Positions 7,929 to 17,907 of a stretch of 26,043 nucleotides of DNA are shown here, in pieces. The stretch covers positions 1 to 26,043 of the forward strand of contig CAJOGG010000009.1 in the NCBI GenBank assembly GCA_905234205.1, written 5' to 3'. Positions within the stretch are counted from its first letter, which is position 1; the number at the start of each line of letters is the position of its first letter. The notes under the pieces were generated by a model. The model ran no database searches, was not told the DNA's origin, and saw nothing but the letters and a program-made list of their open reading frames with translations. The stretch is from an uncultured Synergistales bacterium. GTDB lineage: Bacteria > Synergistota > Synergistia > Synergistales > Aminobacteriaceae. A program made the translations under genes and the position numbers.

Positions 7929-8444
7929 ATGATAACAGAAGAATTTTTGAAGCAAATAGAATTAATAGTTGAACGTTCTGGTTATGAATGTGTGCACGTG
8001 GGAATCAGGACGGATTTTGGCAAAATGAAGGTACAGATATTAATAGACTCGTTGGGAGGAATTAACGTTGATGACTGCGAGTTAGTCTCAAAGCAAGTGA
8101 ATAAATTTCTCGACGAAAATCCCGACTTACCCGAATTAGATAAGGGACGCTATTACTTGGAAGTCAGTTCGCCTGGAGTTGAGAGGCCGTTATACAAGCT
8201 GAATGATTATATAAGATTTCAAGGTCGTGAAGCTCGTATAAGGCTCAATGGCTTATTGGAAGGACGCAAGACTTTTACCGGGGTAATAAATTCCGTATGT
8301 GAAGGCCAAGTTAATTTGTCCTGCAGCGAGGGGGAAAAGCTGATACCGTTTGAATTAATAAAGGGAGGTAATCTGGTATACAGATTCAATTTCGAGAATG
8401 ATGACAATAACAAGAACAAGAAAAAGGGGAGGAAAAAATCATGA
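7929..8444 (+). CDS. rimP: Ribosome maturation factor RimP
   Basis: Small-subunit assembly factor that binds 30S precursors near S12. It is 171 aa from ATG 7929. The N-terminal domain carries the family pattern ERSGYECVHVGIR, then LIDSLGGINVDDCELVSKQV and YYLEVSSPGVERPLYKLNDY (about residues 80-99), which is highly conserved. The C-terminal SH3-like domain follows and ends in a basic KKKGRKKS tail. Start choice is uncertain: TTG 7905 and GTG 7923 are in frame, and none has a good ribosome-binding site. I prefer ATG 7929 because the TTG overlaps the T tract of the leader hairpin. The stop overlaps the nusA start (ATGA), so the two genes are translationally coupled. Confidence 0.93.
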   Translation: MITEEFLKQIELIVERSGYECVHVGIRTDFGKMKVQILIDSLGGINVDDCELVSKQVNKFLDENPDLPELDKGRYYLEVSSPGVERPLYKLNDYIRFQGREARIRLNGLLEGRKTFTGVINSVCEGQVNLSCSEGEKLIPFELIKGGNLVYRFNFENDDNNKNKKKGRKKS

Positions 8445-9538
8445 TGCGTTTGGGGCGTGAGTTCATTGAAGCTCTCGATGCTCTTGCAGAACAGCGCGGT
8501 CTTGATATAGATGTCGTTATAGCCACAATGGAATCGGCTATGCAATCTGCGTACAACAAATATCAGCCAGGAGAGCAGGAAACAGAAATCAAAATTGACC
8601 ACGAAACTGGAGATATAACTATACATGAGCTTAGAAAAGTTGTTGAAACTGTAGAGGACGTTGACAAAGAAATCACACTTGACGACGCTTTGAATTATGA
8701 TCCAAACATAGAATTAGGAGACACTCTAAGAATTGAACGTAACCCAACAAATTTTGGACGTATAGCAGCACAGACAGCAAGGCAAGTTATAGCTCAAAAG
8801 TTACGTGACGAAGAACGCAAGCTCGTTTACTCTGCATTTGCTGACAGGGTCGGGGACATGATTAACGGCACTATTTACAAGACCGAAGGCGACGATATTA
8901 TCGTAAGGATAAACGACAAGACGGACGCTGAATTACCCAGACGAGAACGAATTAATGGCGAACGATATAATCCCGGCAACGTTATGAAATTTTATGTTCT
9001 TGATGTTAAGCAGAAATCGCGAGGCCCCAAGATTATACTTTCACGAACTCACCCGGGCTTGTTGAAGAAGTTAATGGAGCTTGAAATTCCTGAAATTCAG
9101 CAAGGCATCATTGAAATTCGCAACATTGTTCGTGACGGAGGCGCTAGAGCTAAAGTTGCATTATCGAGTCTTGATCCTAACGTTGACCCGGTGGGAGCTT
9201 GCATAGGCAATGGTGGCTTACGAATCAGGGCTATAAGTTCAGCGTTGAAAGACGAAAAAATTGACGTGCTTGTTTATAGCAATGACCCATTAGTTTACAT
9301 AAAGAACGCTATGCTCCCCGCACAGGTCGCGAAAGTTGAGCCAGTTGTTGATCATGAGAGAGAAGCTAACGTTCACGTATATCAGGATCAATTATCGTTA
9401 GCTATAGGTAAAGCCGGACAAAACGTAAGACTAGCCGCGAAATTAACAGGATGGAAAATTAACGTAACACCGGTAGAGCCTGACAGAATGCCGACGTTAA
9501 AAGATATATTCCATGACGTTTTTGAAGACGAGAAATAA
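8441..9538 (+). CDS. nusA: Transcription termination/antitermination factor NusA
   Basis: RNA-polymerase-binding elongation factor controlling pausing, termination and antitermination; 365 aa. Order: N-terminal polymerase-binding domain (about 1-125, with ALDALAEQRGLD and AYNKYQPG), S1 domain (about 130-200, MINGTIYKTEGDDIIVRI), KH1 (VGACIGNGGLRIRAISSAL, about 250-270) and KH2 (LAIGKAGQNVRLAAKLTGW, about 323-341). It lacks the C-terminal acidic repeats of proteobacterial NusA. GGGGAGG lies 8 nt before the first ATG; a second ATG follows directly (8444). It overlaps rimP by 4 nt and its end overlaps the rnpM frame. NusA is a candidate regulator of the hairpin in its own leader. Confidence 0.97.
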   Translation: MMRLGREFIEALDALAEQRGLDIDVVIATMESAMQSAYNKYQPGEQETEIKIDHETGDITIHELRKVVETVEDVDKEITLDDALNYDPNIELGDTLRIERNPTNFGRIAAQTARQVIAQKLRDEERKLVYSAFADRVGDMINGTIYKTEGDDIIVRINDKTDAELPRRERINGERYNPGNVMKFYVLDVKQKSRGPKIILSRTHPGLLKKLMELEIPEIQQGIIEIRNIVRDGGARAKVALSSLDPNVDPVGACIGNGGLRIRAISSALKDEKIDVLVYSNDPLVYIKNAMLPAQVAKVEPVVDHEREANVHVYQDQLSLAIGKAGQNVRLAAKLTGWKINVTPVEPDRMPTLKDIFHDVFEDEK

Positions 9539-9818
9539 ATCGGACAAACAACCCCAGAGATCTTGTGTAGCTTGTAGACTTCGAGGCAATAAAGATGACT
9601 TCATCAGATTAGTTATAGATTCTAATGGTGACGCGGTTGTCGATGTTGCCAAAAAGTTACCAGGGCGAGGCGCTTATATCTGTCCTAACTTAGAATGTTT
9701 GAAACGTTCCCAAAAAGGTAGACTGGCCGGAGCTTTGAAGAGTACGATCAAGAACGCGGATCTCTGGGATAAACTTGAAGCAGTAATCATTGAAAGGAGC
9801 AACGCCGTTGAGCGATAA
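9513..9818 (+). CDS. rnpM: RNase P modulator RnpM (YlxR, DUF448)
   Basis: A small basic RNA-binding protein of about 101 aa. The signature RSCVACRLRGNKDDFIRLV (residues 16-34) and LPGRGAYICPNLECLKRSQK (about 49-68) match the YlxR family, reported to bind RNase P RNA and damp its activity. ATG 9513 lies inside the last 26 nt of nusA, and I see no clear ribosome-binding site; a TTG at 9525 would also work. infB begins 11 nt before its stop. Many Firmicutes have an L7Ae-like gene (ylxQ) between this gene and infB; here it is absent. Confidence 0.9.
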   Translation: MTFLKTRNKSDKQPQRSCVACRLRGNKDDFIRLVIDSNGDAVVDVAKKLPGRGAYICPNLECLKRSQKGRLAGALKSTIKNADLWDKLEAVIIERSNAVER

Positions 9819-11796
9819 AATTAGAATCTATGACCTTGCAAAAAAACTTAATAAGAGCAACAAGGAATTAATAGCCGTGTTACAACAGCTAGATATACCC
9901 GTAAAATCACATTCTAGTTCGATTGATGAAGAGACGGCACAAATCGTTGAGAACATAATCAAGGAAGCTAGTGAAGCTAAATCGCAGGAGAAGAAGCAAC
10001 GTAGCGCAGAAGGCTCAAAATCAAAGCCCGAAAAATTTGCTAAGTCTGGTGAGAAAAAATCCATGCCCGAAAGAGATCAACGACCAGAGAAGCCTGAACG
10101 CCCTGAGAGACCACAAAACCAGAATCAGCATCAGAAGCCACAAAAATTTCATAAGCCGCAGCAAAAAAATCAAGCACCGCAAAAACAGCAAACTCCCACA
10201 AAAACTCCAGAGGCCGCAAAACCAACTCCAGCTCCTACGCCTGCACCAGTGAAGAAGCCTGAACCGCCAAAAGAGTCGCCTAAACTCGTTGAACGTCCTC
10301 CGATTATTACAGTTATGGGACACGTTGACCACGGAAAGACTACGCTACTTGACCATATAAGGCATGCCAGTGTTGCTGCTCATGAAGCCGGAGGAATCAC
10401 ACAGCATATAGGCGCGTATGTTGTTATTCAGGACGGTAAGCCCATTGTATTTCTTGACACCCCTGGCCACGAAGCTTTTACAGCTATGAGAGCAAGAGGC
10501 GCAAATGTTACTGATATAGTAATTCTCGTAATCGGTGCTGATGATGGCGTAATGCCTCAAACTCGTGAAGCTATAGATCACATTAAGGCCGCTGGTGTTC
10601 CGTTAGTCGTCGCTATCAACAAAATTGACAAGCAGGGAGCTAAGCCCGATAGAGTTCGTCAACAACTTTCAGAGCTTGGAATTTTCACCGAAGGCTGGGG
10701 CGGAGACGTCGGAGCAGTGGAAATTTCGGCCAAGCAGGGAATAGGCGTATCTGATTTGCTGGAACGTGTATTGCTTGAAGCTGAAATGCAGGAGCTTAAG
10801 GGAGATCCCAAGGCTAATCCTGAAGGTGTTGTGATTGAGGCACGACTCGATAAGGGTAAAGGTCCAGTAGCTACGGTAATCGTTAAGAATGGTACGCTGA
10901 AATCTGGCGACATAGTTTTATTTGATTCAACATGGGGAAAAACTCGTGCTTTGTTCGATTGGGCAGGTAAGACTCTCAAGAGTGCTGGGCCAAGTACTCC
11001 GGTTGAGATTTTGGGATTGAGCGATGTCCCTAACCCAGGCGAATCTTTCAGAGTTGTGAAGACTGAACGTGACGCGCGACAAGCTTTAGACGAGGCAAAA
11101 CTATCAGCCGCAGCTGACAAAACAGAAGTCAAGAAAGCCTCATTTGAAGATTTATATTCGAACTTGGCCGAGGGGCAATTACCTCACATGAATTTAGTTG
11201 TGAAATGTGACGTACAAGGCTCACTCGAAGCTTTATGTGCAGTGCTTGAGAAACTTGCTACTAATGAAGTTGGCGTGTCTATCGTTCATAGAGGAGTCGG
11301 CAGGATCGCTGAAAGTGATGTAATGTTAGCGTCAGCCTCAAATGCCGTAATAGTTGGCTTCAACGTCAGGCCCGATGGAAATGCTAAACGTGTTGCGGAA
11401 TTAAACGGCGTAGAGATTCGTACGTACAACGTTATCTATGACATTATCGACGATGTTAAGGCGGCTATGGCGGGATTGTTGAAACCTGTGTTGCGCGAGG
11501 ATACTTTGGGAGAAGTTGAAGTGCGACAAATTTTCAAGGTGCCAAAGGTCGGGCGTATCGCTGGCTCACACGTAACAAAAGGACTCGTAAGACGTACAGC
11601 TAAAGTTCGCGTAATTCGTGACGGGATTGTAATTTGGGACGGCAGGATCGCATCATTGAGGCATGAGAAGGACGAAGCACGAGAGCTCAAGGCTGGAATG
11701 GATTGCGGAATTTCTCTTGAGGGCTATCAAGATTTTGAACCCGGCGATATTTTGGAAGTCTACGACGTTATCGAGGAGAAGAGAACTCTGGAATGA
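9808..11796 (+). CDS. infB: Translation initiation factor IF-2
   Basis: GTPase that brings fMet-tRNA to the 30S subunit and promotes subunit joining; 662 aa. An N-terminal IF2_N domain ([21 protein letters not shown]) precedes a low-complexity linker rich in Lys, Gln and Pro (about 55-160). G-domain motifs: GHVDHGKT at 171-178, DTPGH at 217-221, NKID at 271-274, and SAKQG. Domains II-IV follow, ending in [18 protein letters not shown]. The start is TTG 9808: AAAGGAG at 9792-9798 sits 9 nt upstream, which fits a ribosome-binding site, and no ATG precedes the conserved N-terminus. The start overlaps rnpM by 11 nt and the stop overlaps rbfA (ATGA). Confidence 0.97.
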   Translation: MSDKIRIYDLAKKLNKSNKELIAVLQQLDIPVKSHSSSIDEETAQIVENIIKEASEAKSQEKKQRSAEGSKSKPEKFAKSGEKKSMPERDQRPEKPERPERPQNQNQHQKPQKFHKPQQKNQAPQKQQTPTKTPEAAKPTPAPTPAPVKKPEPPKESPKLVERPPIITVMGHVDHGKTTLLDHIRHASVAAHEAGGITQHIGAYVVIQDGKPIVFLDTPGHEAFTAMRARGANVTDIVILVIGADDGVMPQTREAIDHIKAAGVPLVVAINKIDKQGAKPDRVRQQLSELGIFTEGWGGDVGAVEISAKQGIGVSDLLERVLLEAEMQELKGDPKANPEGVVIEARLDKGKGPVATVIVKNGTLKSGDIVLFDSTWGKTRALFDWAGKTLKSAGPSTPVEILGLSDVPNPGESFRVVKTERDARQALDEAKLSAAADKTEVKKASFEDLYSNLAEGQLPHMNLVVKCDVQGSLEALCAVLEKLATNEVGVSIVHRGVGRIAESDVMLASASNAVIVGFNVRPDGNAKRVAELNGVEIRTYNVIYDIIDDVKAAMAGLLKPVLREDTLGEVEVRQIFKVPKVGRIAGSHVTKGLVRRTAKVRVIRDGIVIWDGRIASLRHEKDEARELKAGMDCGISLEGYQDFEPGDILEVYDVIEEKRTLE

Positions 11797-12176
11797 GCAA
11801 CAACTTACGAATGTCGCGCATAAACAAGCAACTTCAACGCGAGATAGCTATGATTATCGAGTCCCGAGTCAAGAAAGAGAGCGTTAAGGGCACAATCATA
11901 ACCGGAGTCGAATGCAGCAAAGATTTAGAGCGCGCAAAAGTTTATTTCACAGCTTTAGAGGCTCGAAAATGCCCGGGGATTCTCGCAGACTTAAACGAGA
12001 TCAAGGGAGCTATACGCGGAATGCTTGGCCAAACGATAAAGTTACGACGAGTCCCTGCGCTTGAATTTATCATTGATAAAAGTAGCGTCTACGGAGCAAA
12101 GATTGATAAGATTCTTGACAACATAACCTACACTTACGACGAGGACAACGAATATGACCCAGAAGAATTTGAATGA
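11793..12176 (+). CDS. rbfA: 30S ribosome-binding factor RbfA
   Basis: Single KH-like-domain protein needed for late 16S rRNA 5'-end processing and cold adaptation; 127 aa. Family features: SRINKQLQREIAMIIESRVK at the N-terminus, VECSKDLERAKVYFTAL in the middle, and IKLRRVPALEFIIDKS with a following amphipathic helix. It ends in an acidic tail (EDNEYDPEEFE). The start codon overlaps the infB stop as ATGA, a common arrangement in this operon, and the end overlaps the nrnA-like gene by 23 nt. Confidence 0.95.
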   Translation: MSNNLRMSRINKQLQREIAMIIESRVKKESVKGTIITGVECSKDLERAKVYFTALEARKCPGILADLNEIKGAIRGMLGQTIKLRRVPALEFIIDKSSVYGAKIDKILDNITYTYDEDNEYDPEEFE

Positions 12177-13161
12177 GTTTCTCAAAGCGTCGGAAATGTT
12201 AAAGGCTTATGATAGTTGGAGCATATTCACTCACAAGAAATCTGACGGCGATTCGATGGGCTCTGCGAATGCTTTGTATGAGGCCGGAATAAATTTAGGC
12301 AAGCGCGTAAACTGGTATGCACCCGACGAAAATTTACCTGCTGGATATAAATTTCTCCCGCATTTCTACGATTTCACACCTTGCGAAAATTTCGACTTCA
12401 ACGACGATAAAATGCTCTACGTGTTTCTTGATTGTTCCAACGAGTTCAGAAGCGTAACAGGTTTTGAGCCGCGTCCCAACGTCCTTAACATAGATCATCA
12501 TGAGGATAATTCGCTCTTCGGCCAAGTTAATTGCGTTGATGGAAAAGCAAGTAGCACATGCGAGATGTTGTACAGACTCTTCAAGACCGGTAACTGGAAT
12601 ATAACTCAACCCATAGCGGAGAGTTTATACACCGGATTATTCACGGATACAGGGGGGTTCTCGTTCTCAAACACGTCGCCGTTGACTCACATAGTAGCCG
12701 CAGAATTGATTGAACTAGGTGTGATAGTTGACCGCATGAGCGACCTAATCGGACAAAATAAATCTCCCGCAGATTTTCTCATATGGTCAAGAGCTATGTC
12801 GCGCGTAAAACTTTTTGGGCCTGAAAATATTTTTGCTATCTCCGTCGTGTATGCAAAGGACTTTGAGGAAACAGGCGCAGACATGACAGGCACAGAAGGA
12901 CTCTCAAGCATGTTCATGACTATCAGGGGCGTGAAGTTAATCTCAACGATAACGCAATATCCCAACGGTGATACAAGATTGAGCATTCGTTCGCGTGAAG
13001 GAAGTCCTTTTGGTGCAGGAGAGTTAGCACGAGATTTGGGCGGTGGAGGTCATGAGAGAGCAGCCGGTGCAAGTTTCAATGATGTCCCGATTGATGAGGC
13101 CGCTGATGAACTTGAAGCCATAATTATGCGTAAATATCATGAATGCAATACTACTGATTAA
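12154..13161 (+). CDS. nrnA: DHH/DHHA1 phosphoesterase, NrnA-like nanoRNase/pAp phosphatase
   Basis: Mn-dependent exonuclease family that degrades 2-5 nt RNAs and often 3'-phosphoadenosine 5'-phosphate; 335 aa. Metal-binding motifs: THKKSDGDSMGS (about 26-37; usually HxNPDGDAxGS), VFLDCSN, the DHH motif NIDHHEDN near 112-119, and TGLFTDTGGFSFSNT. The DHHA1 substrate-binding motif GGGGHERAAGA lies near the C-terminus (about 302-312). GAGG lies about 9 nt before ATG 12154. The gene sits between rbfA and truB with overlaps of 23 nt on both sides, the usual place for this gene in Firmicutes-like operons. Substrate range is inferred from family only. Confidence 0.92.
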   Translation: MTQKNLNEFLKASEMLKAYDSWSIFTHKKSDGDSMGSANALYEAGINLGKRVNWYAPDENLPAGYKFLPHFYDFTPCENFDFNDDKMLYVFLDCSNEFRSVTGFEPRPNVLNIDHHEDNSLFGQVNCVDGKASSTCEMLYRLFKTGNWNITQPIAESLYTGLFTDTGGFSFSNTSPLTHIVAAELIELGVIVDRMSDLIGQNKSPADFLIWSRAMSRVKLFGPENIFAISVVYAKDFEETGADMTGTEGLSSMFMTIRGVKLISTITQYPNGDTRLSIRSREGSPFGAGELARDLGGGGHERAAGASFNDVPIDEAADELEAIIMRKYHECNTTD

Positions 13162-14020
13162 TAAGCCAATAGATTACAGAAGTTCTCAATGCGTAGGAAT
13201 TGCACGTAAGCAGCTTAAGGGCTTGAAGGTTGGACACACGGGCACACTTGATTCTACGGCGTCGGGGTTGCTGGTGTTGATGCTTGGTCATGCTACGAGG
13301 TTCAGCGAGTACGTGATGTCGTTGCCAAAAGTTTATCGCGCTGTGATTCAGTTCGGAGTTGAGACAGATACTTACGATTATTCCGGCGAAATACTTTCAC
13401 AACATAGCTATGAAAATCTTGATGTAGAGGCTTTGAATGATTCGTTGTACTCGTTTTCGGGGCTGCGTCTTCAAAGTCCACCTGCTGTTTCCGCGATTAA
13501 GATTGATGGTCAACCCGCATACAAGCTCGCTCGTTCTGGAAAGGATCCCAAAATGGAAGCTCGGCCGGTCTTGTTCAGGGATATAAAGATTCTCAAGCCT
13601 TATGACTCTCAAACAGGCACACTAGAATTAGAAATATATTGCGGACGTGGCACTTACATACGAAGCTTGGCTCATGACTTGGGCGTAATAACAGGCTGCG
13701 GGGCTCACGTGAAATCTTTAACGCGAATGTCAGTCGGAAATTTCTCACTCTCAAATGCTAATTCACTTGACGAAGGCGAATACAGATACACGACTTTGCA
13801 TGAGTTAGCAGAGAACTTCACACGAATCTATATATCTCAACGCGACGAGAAAAGCTTTATGAACGGTCTAAGCATTTTATTACGTCATGCAGAAGAATTT
13901 TCCCGCGGCGTCAGTTTTGCTAGCAATGAAATCTTTGTTGAAGGCGATAGATTTTTGGGCGTTGGCGAATACGTTGGCTATGATTACGTGAGGCCGATTG
14001 TGATTGTCCCGAAGGTGTAG
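13139..14020 (+). CDS. truB: tRNA pseudouridine(55) synthase TruB
   Basis: Isomerises U55 to pseudouridine in the T loop of tRNAs. It is 293 aa. The catalytic region VGHTGTLDSTASGLL (about 31-45) contains the conserved Asp of motif II (D38), although the residue after it is S rather than the usual P. SPPAVSAIKIDGQPAYKLAR and the later GRGTYIRSLAHDLG are also family blocks. The ATG lies 23 nt inside the end of the nrnA-like gene and has no strong ribosome-binding site, so coupling is likely. The C-terminal ~70 residues are a PUA-like tail with weak conservation. Confidence 0.95.
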   Translation: MNAILLINKPIDYRSSQCVGIARKQLKGLKVGHTGTLDSTASGLLVLMLGHATRFSEYVMSLPKVYRAVIQFGVETDTYDYSGEILSQHSYENLDVEALNDSLYSFSGLRLQSPPAVSAIKIDGQPAYKLARSGKDPKMEARPVLFRDIKILKPYDSQTGTLELEIYCGRGTYIRSLAHDLGVITGCGAHVKSLTRMSVGNFSLSNANSLDEGEYRYTTLHELAENFTRIYISQRDEKSFMNGLSILLRHAEEFSRGVSFASNEIFVEGDRFLGVGEYVGYDYVRPIVIVPKV

Positions 14021-14031
14021 GCTGGTGAAAA

Positions 14032-14991
14032 ATGTTAATCACGATTGGGGCTTTCGATGGATTTCATAAAGGGCACGCGGAATTATTGAAGGTTTGCCGG
14101 CAACATGCGATAAACGACGATTGGGGCGTAGTTACGTTTTATCCTCACCCTTCTGAATTTATGCACAGGCTCAATCATGCTTTATTTACGCTTAGAGAAC
14201 GCGAATTTATTCGTGAGGTTGTGGGCATTCCTAATTATTGCGTGTTGAAATTTGATGAGGCTCTGAAGAATTTGACTCCGGAAAAATTTTGGGCTCTCCT
14301 TCGTGAACGCATCAACATAGACGGACTCGTTATGGGCAGCGATTTTCATTTCGGGTGTAAACGTTCGGGCAGTGCTGAGTCTCTCAAAACTCTAGCTGAA
14401 TTTCAAGGGCTGACGAATGTTCATATAGTTGACGTTGTGAACAAAGCTAGCTATTCAAGCTCAAAGGTGCGTGAAAAGATTTTGGCCGGCGATATAACGA
14501 GCGCTAACGAGATTTTGGGCTATAACTGGTTCATGATTAATAGCGTCATTCATGGCAACGAACGAGGCCGCACAATGAATTTCCCCACAGCTAACTTACA
14601 ACTCGCACAAACTTGCATAACTCCGGCTTATGGAGTCTATTCAGTAGCGTTATTATTCAATCACGAGTGGCACTGCGGAGCTTTATCAATCGGCAATAAC
14701 CCGACCTTTCACGACGTCAACGAGACTCGCGCGGAAGTTCATATACTGGATTTTTCAGGGGATATTTACGGGGACGAGATAGCGACGTTCTTTCTTGGAA
14801 GAGTTCGGGACGTTCACACCTTTGCGAATAAACAGGAGCTTATAAATCAAATTGAGCTTGACATCAACGAATGCAGAAATATTTACAAGGAGGTTTTTAG
14901 CAGGCGGGACAGCGTGAAATTTTTTGAGCGTGCGGAAAAAGTTTATTACTCACAAACGAAATTAATTCCTGAAATCATAACACTTACATAA
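14032..14991 (+). CDS. ribF: Bifunctional riboflavin kinase/FAD synthetase RibF
   Basis: Converts riboflavin to FMN and FMN to FAD. The N-terminal nucleotidyltransferase half has GAFDGFHKGHAELL (residues 6-19), TFYPHP and the late SSSKVREKILAGDI. The C-terminal flavokinase half starts around residue 165 with VIHGNERGRTMNFPTANL (ATP/riboflavin loop, PTAN) and includes SIGNNPTFH and VHILDFSGDIYG. It is 319 aa, normal length. It starts 11 nt after truB, with a GGTG-type site before the ATG. The truB-ribF pairing is very common in bacteria. No FMN riboswitch precedes it. Confidence 0.95.
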   Translation: MLITIGAFDGFHKGHAELLKVCRQHAINDDWGVVTFYPHPSEFMHRLNHALFTLREREFIREVVGIPNYCVLKFDEALKNLTPEKFWALLRERINIDGLVMGSDFHFGCKRSGSAESLKTLAEFQGLTNVHIVDVVNKASYSSSKVREKILAGDITSANEILGYNWFMINSVIHGNERGRTMNFPTANLQLAQTCITPAYGVYSVALLFNHEWHCGALSIGNNPTFHDVNETRAEVHILDFSGDIYGDEIATFFLGRVRDVHTFANKQELINQIELDINECRNIYKEVFSRRDSVKFFERAEKVYYSQTKLIPEIITLT

Positions 14992-15014
14992 ATTAAATAA
15001 ATTTGAGAGAGAAC

Positions 15015-15785
15015 ATGTTAATAGATTCACATTGTCATATAAATTCTGAAGATTTGCGTTTAGATGCACGGGCAGTAATTTCTCGTGCGTGGGAAGCTGA
15101 CGTTCATAAAATGTTGATCGTCGGCTGTGATTATGAAGATAGCTGTGAGGCGGTGGCACTAGCTGAAGATTTCTCACAGTTTGGGTTATATGCTTCAATA
15201 GGGATTCACCCGCATGAGGCAAAACGTTACGAAACTATCCCCGAAGAATTTAACCGCTTAATCATGAGTAAAAGAGTCGTTGCGTTAGGAGAAATTGGCC
15301 TTGATTATCATTATGATCATTCGCCGCGTGACGTTCAGCAAAAAATGTTTGAGCTACAACTTAACTTTGCGGAGAAGCATAATATCCCCGTGATTTTGCA
15401 TATACGTGAAGCAATGTTTGACGCTATGCAAATTTTACGCAGGCATACTGGACTCAAGTTATTGTTTCATTGTTATAGCGGTGGGCTTGAATATCTTGAA
15501 CAGGTTTTGGAACTTGGAGGCATGTGTGCTTTTGGTGGCGCGTTGACGTGGAACAACAAGACCTCTGAAGAGTTGCAGAAAATTTTGCAGCTTATACCGC
15601 TTGAGAATATTTTATTCGAGACTGATAGCCCGTATATGTCGCCTGTACCATTTAGGGGCAAAATTAATGAGCCTGCTTACGTGAAATATGTTTATGAAGT
15701 TGCTGCCCGCGATTTAAGAATGACGGTCAACAGCTTGGCCGAACAAGTTGAGATTAACGCCAATAAATTTTTCGGGTGGGAATAA
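15015..15785 (+). CDS. tatD: TatD-family metal-dependent hydrolase (DNase)
   Basis: TIM-barrel hydrolase family with 3'-5' exonuclease activity on DNA/RNA. It is 256 aa from ATG 15015. Metal-site motifs in order: IDSHCHIN (residues 3-10), GIHPHEA, VALGEIGLDYHY, IPVILHIREA, LLFHCYSGG, and FETDSPYMSP near 207-216. The frame is open up to a TTG at 15003, but GAGAGAG just before the ATG and the family N-terminus favour the ATG. It lies 23 nt after ribF and 6 nt before the tgt-sua5 gene. The cellular substrate cannot be told from sequence. Confidence 0.94.
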   Translation: MLIDSHCHINSEDLRLDARAVISRAWEADVHKMLIVGCDYEDSCEAVALAEDFSQFGLYASIGIHPHEAKRYETIPEEFNRLIMSKRVVALGEIGLDYHYDHSPRDVQQKMFELQLNFAEKHNIPVILHIREAMFDAMQILRRHTGLKLLFHCYSGGLEYLEQVLELGGMCAFGGALTWNNKTSEELQKILQLIPLENILFETDSPYMSPVPFRGKINEPAYVKYVYEVAARDLRMTVNSLAEQVEINANKFFGWE

Positions 15786-17849
<2,064 letters not shown>

Positions 17850-17856
17850 TAAATTG

Positions 17857-17866
17857 TTTGTATAAT
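17857..17866 (+). promoter_or_regulatory. Possible -10 box for the SH3b membrane protein gene
   Basis: A perfect TATAAT (17861-17866) preceded by TTTG lies just after the tgt-sua5 stop and 41 nt before the next start. There is no good -35, and the TG is one base off the extended -10 position. I see no terminator between the two genes, so read-through from the rimP operon is also possible. Confidence 0.4.
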
Positions 17867-17907
17867 AGTAGTCAACTAAATTCAAGAATGGAGTGAAAGC
17901 TATCATA

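Noticed and set aside
14021..14031. FMN riboswitch for ribF
   Set aside because: Only 11 nt separate truB and ribF, leaving no room for an aptamer; ribF is inside the operon.
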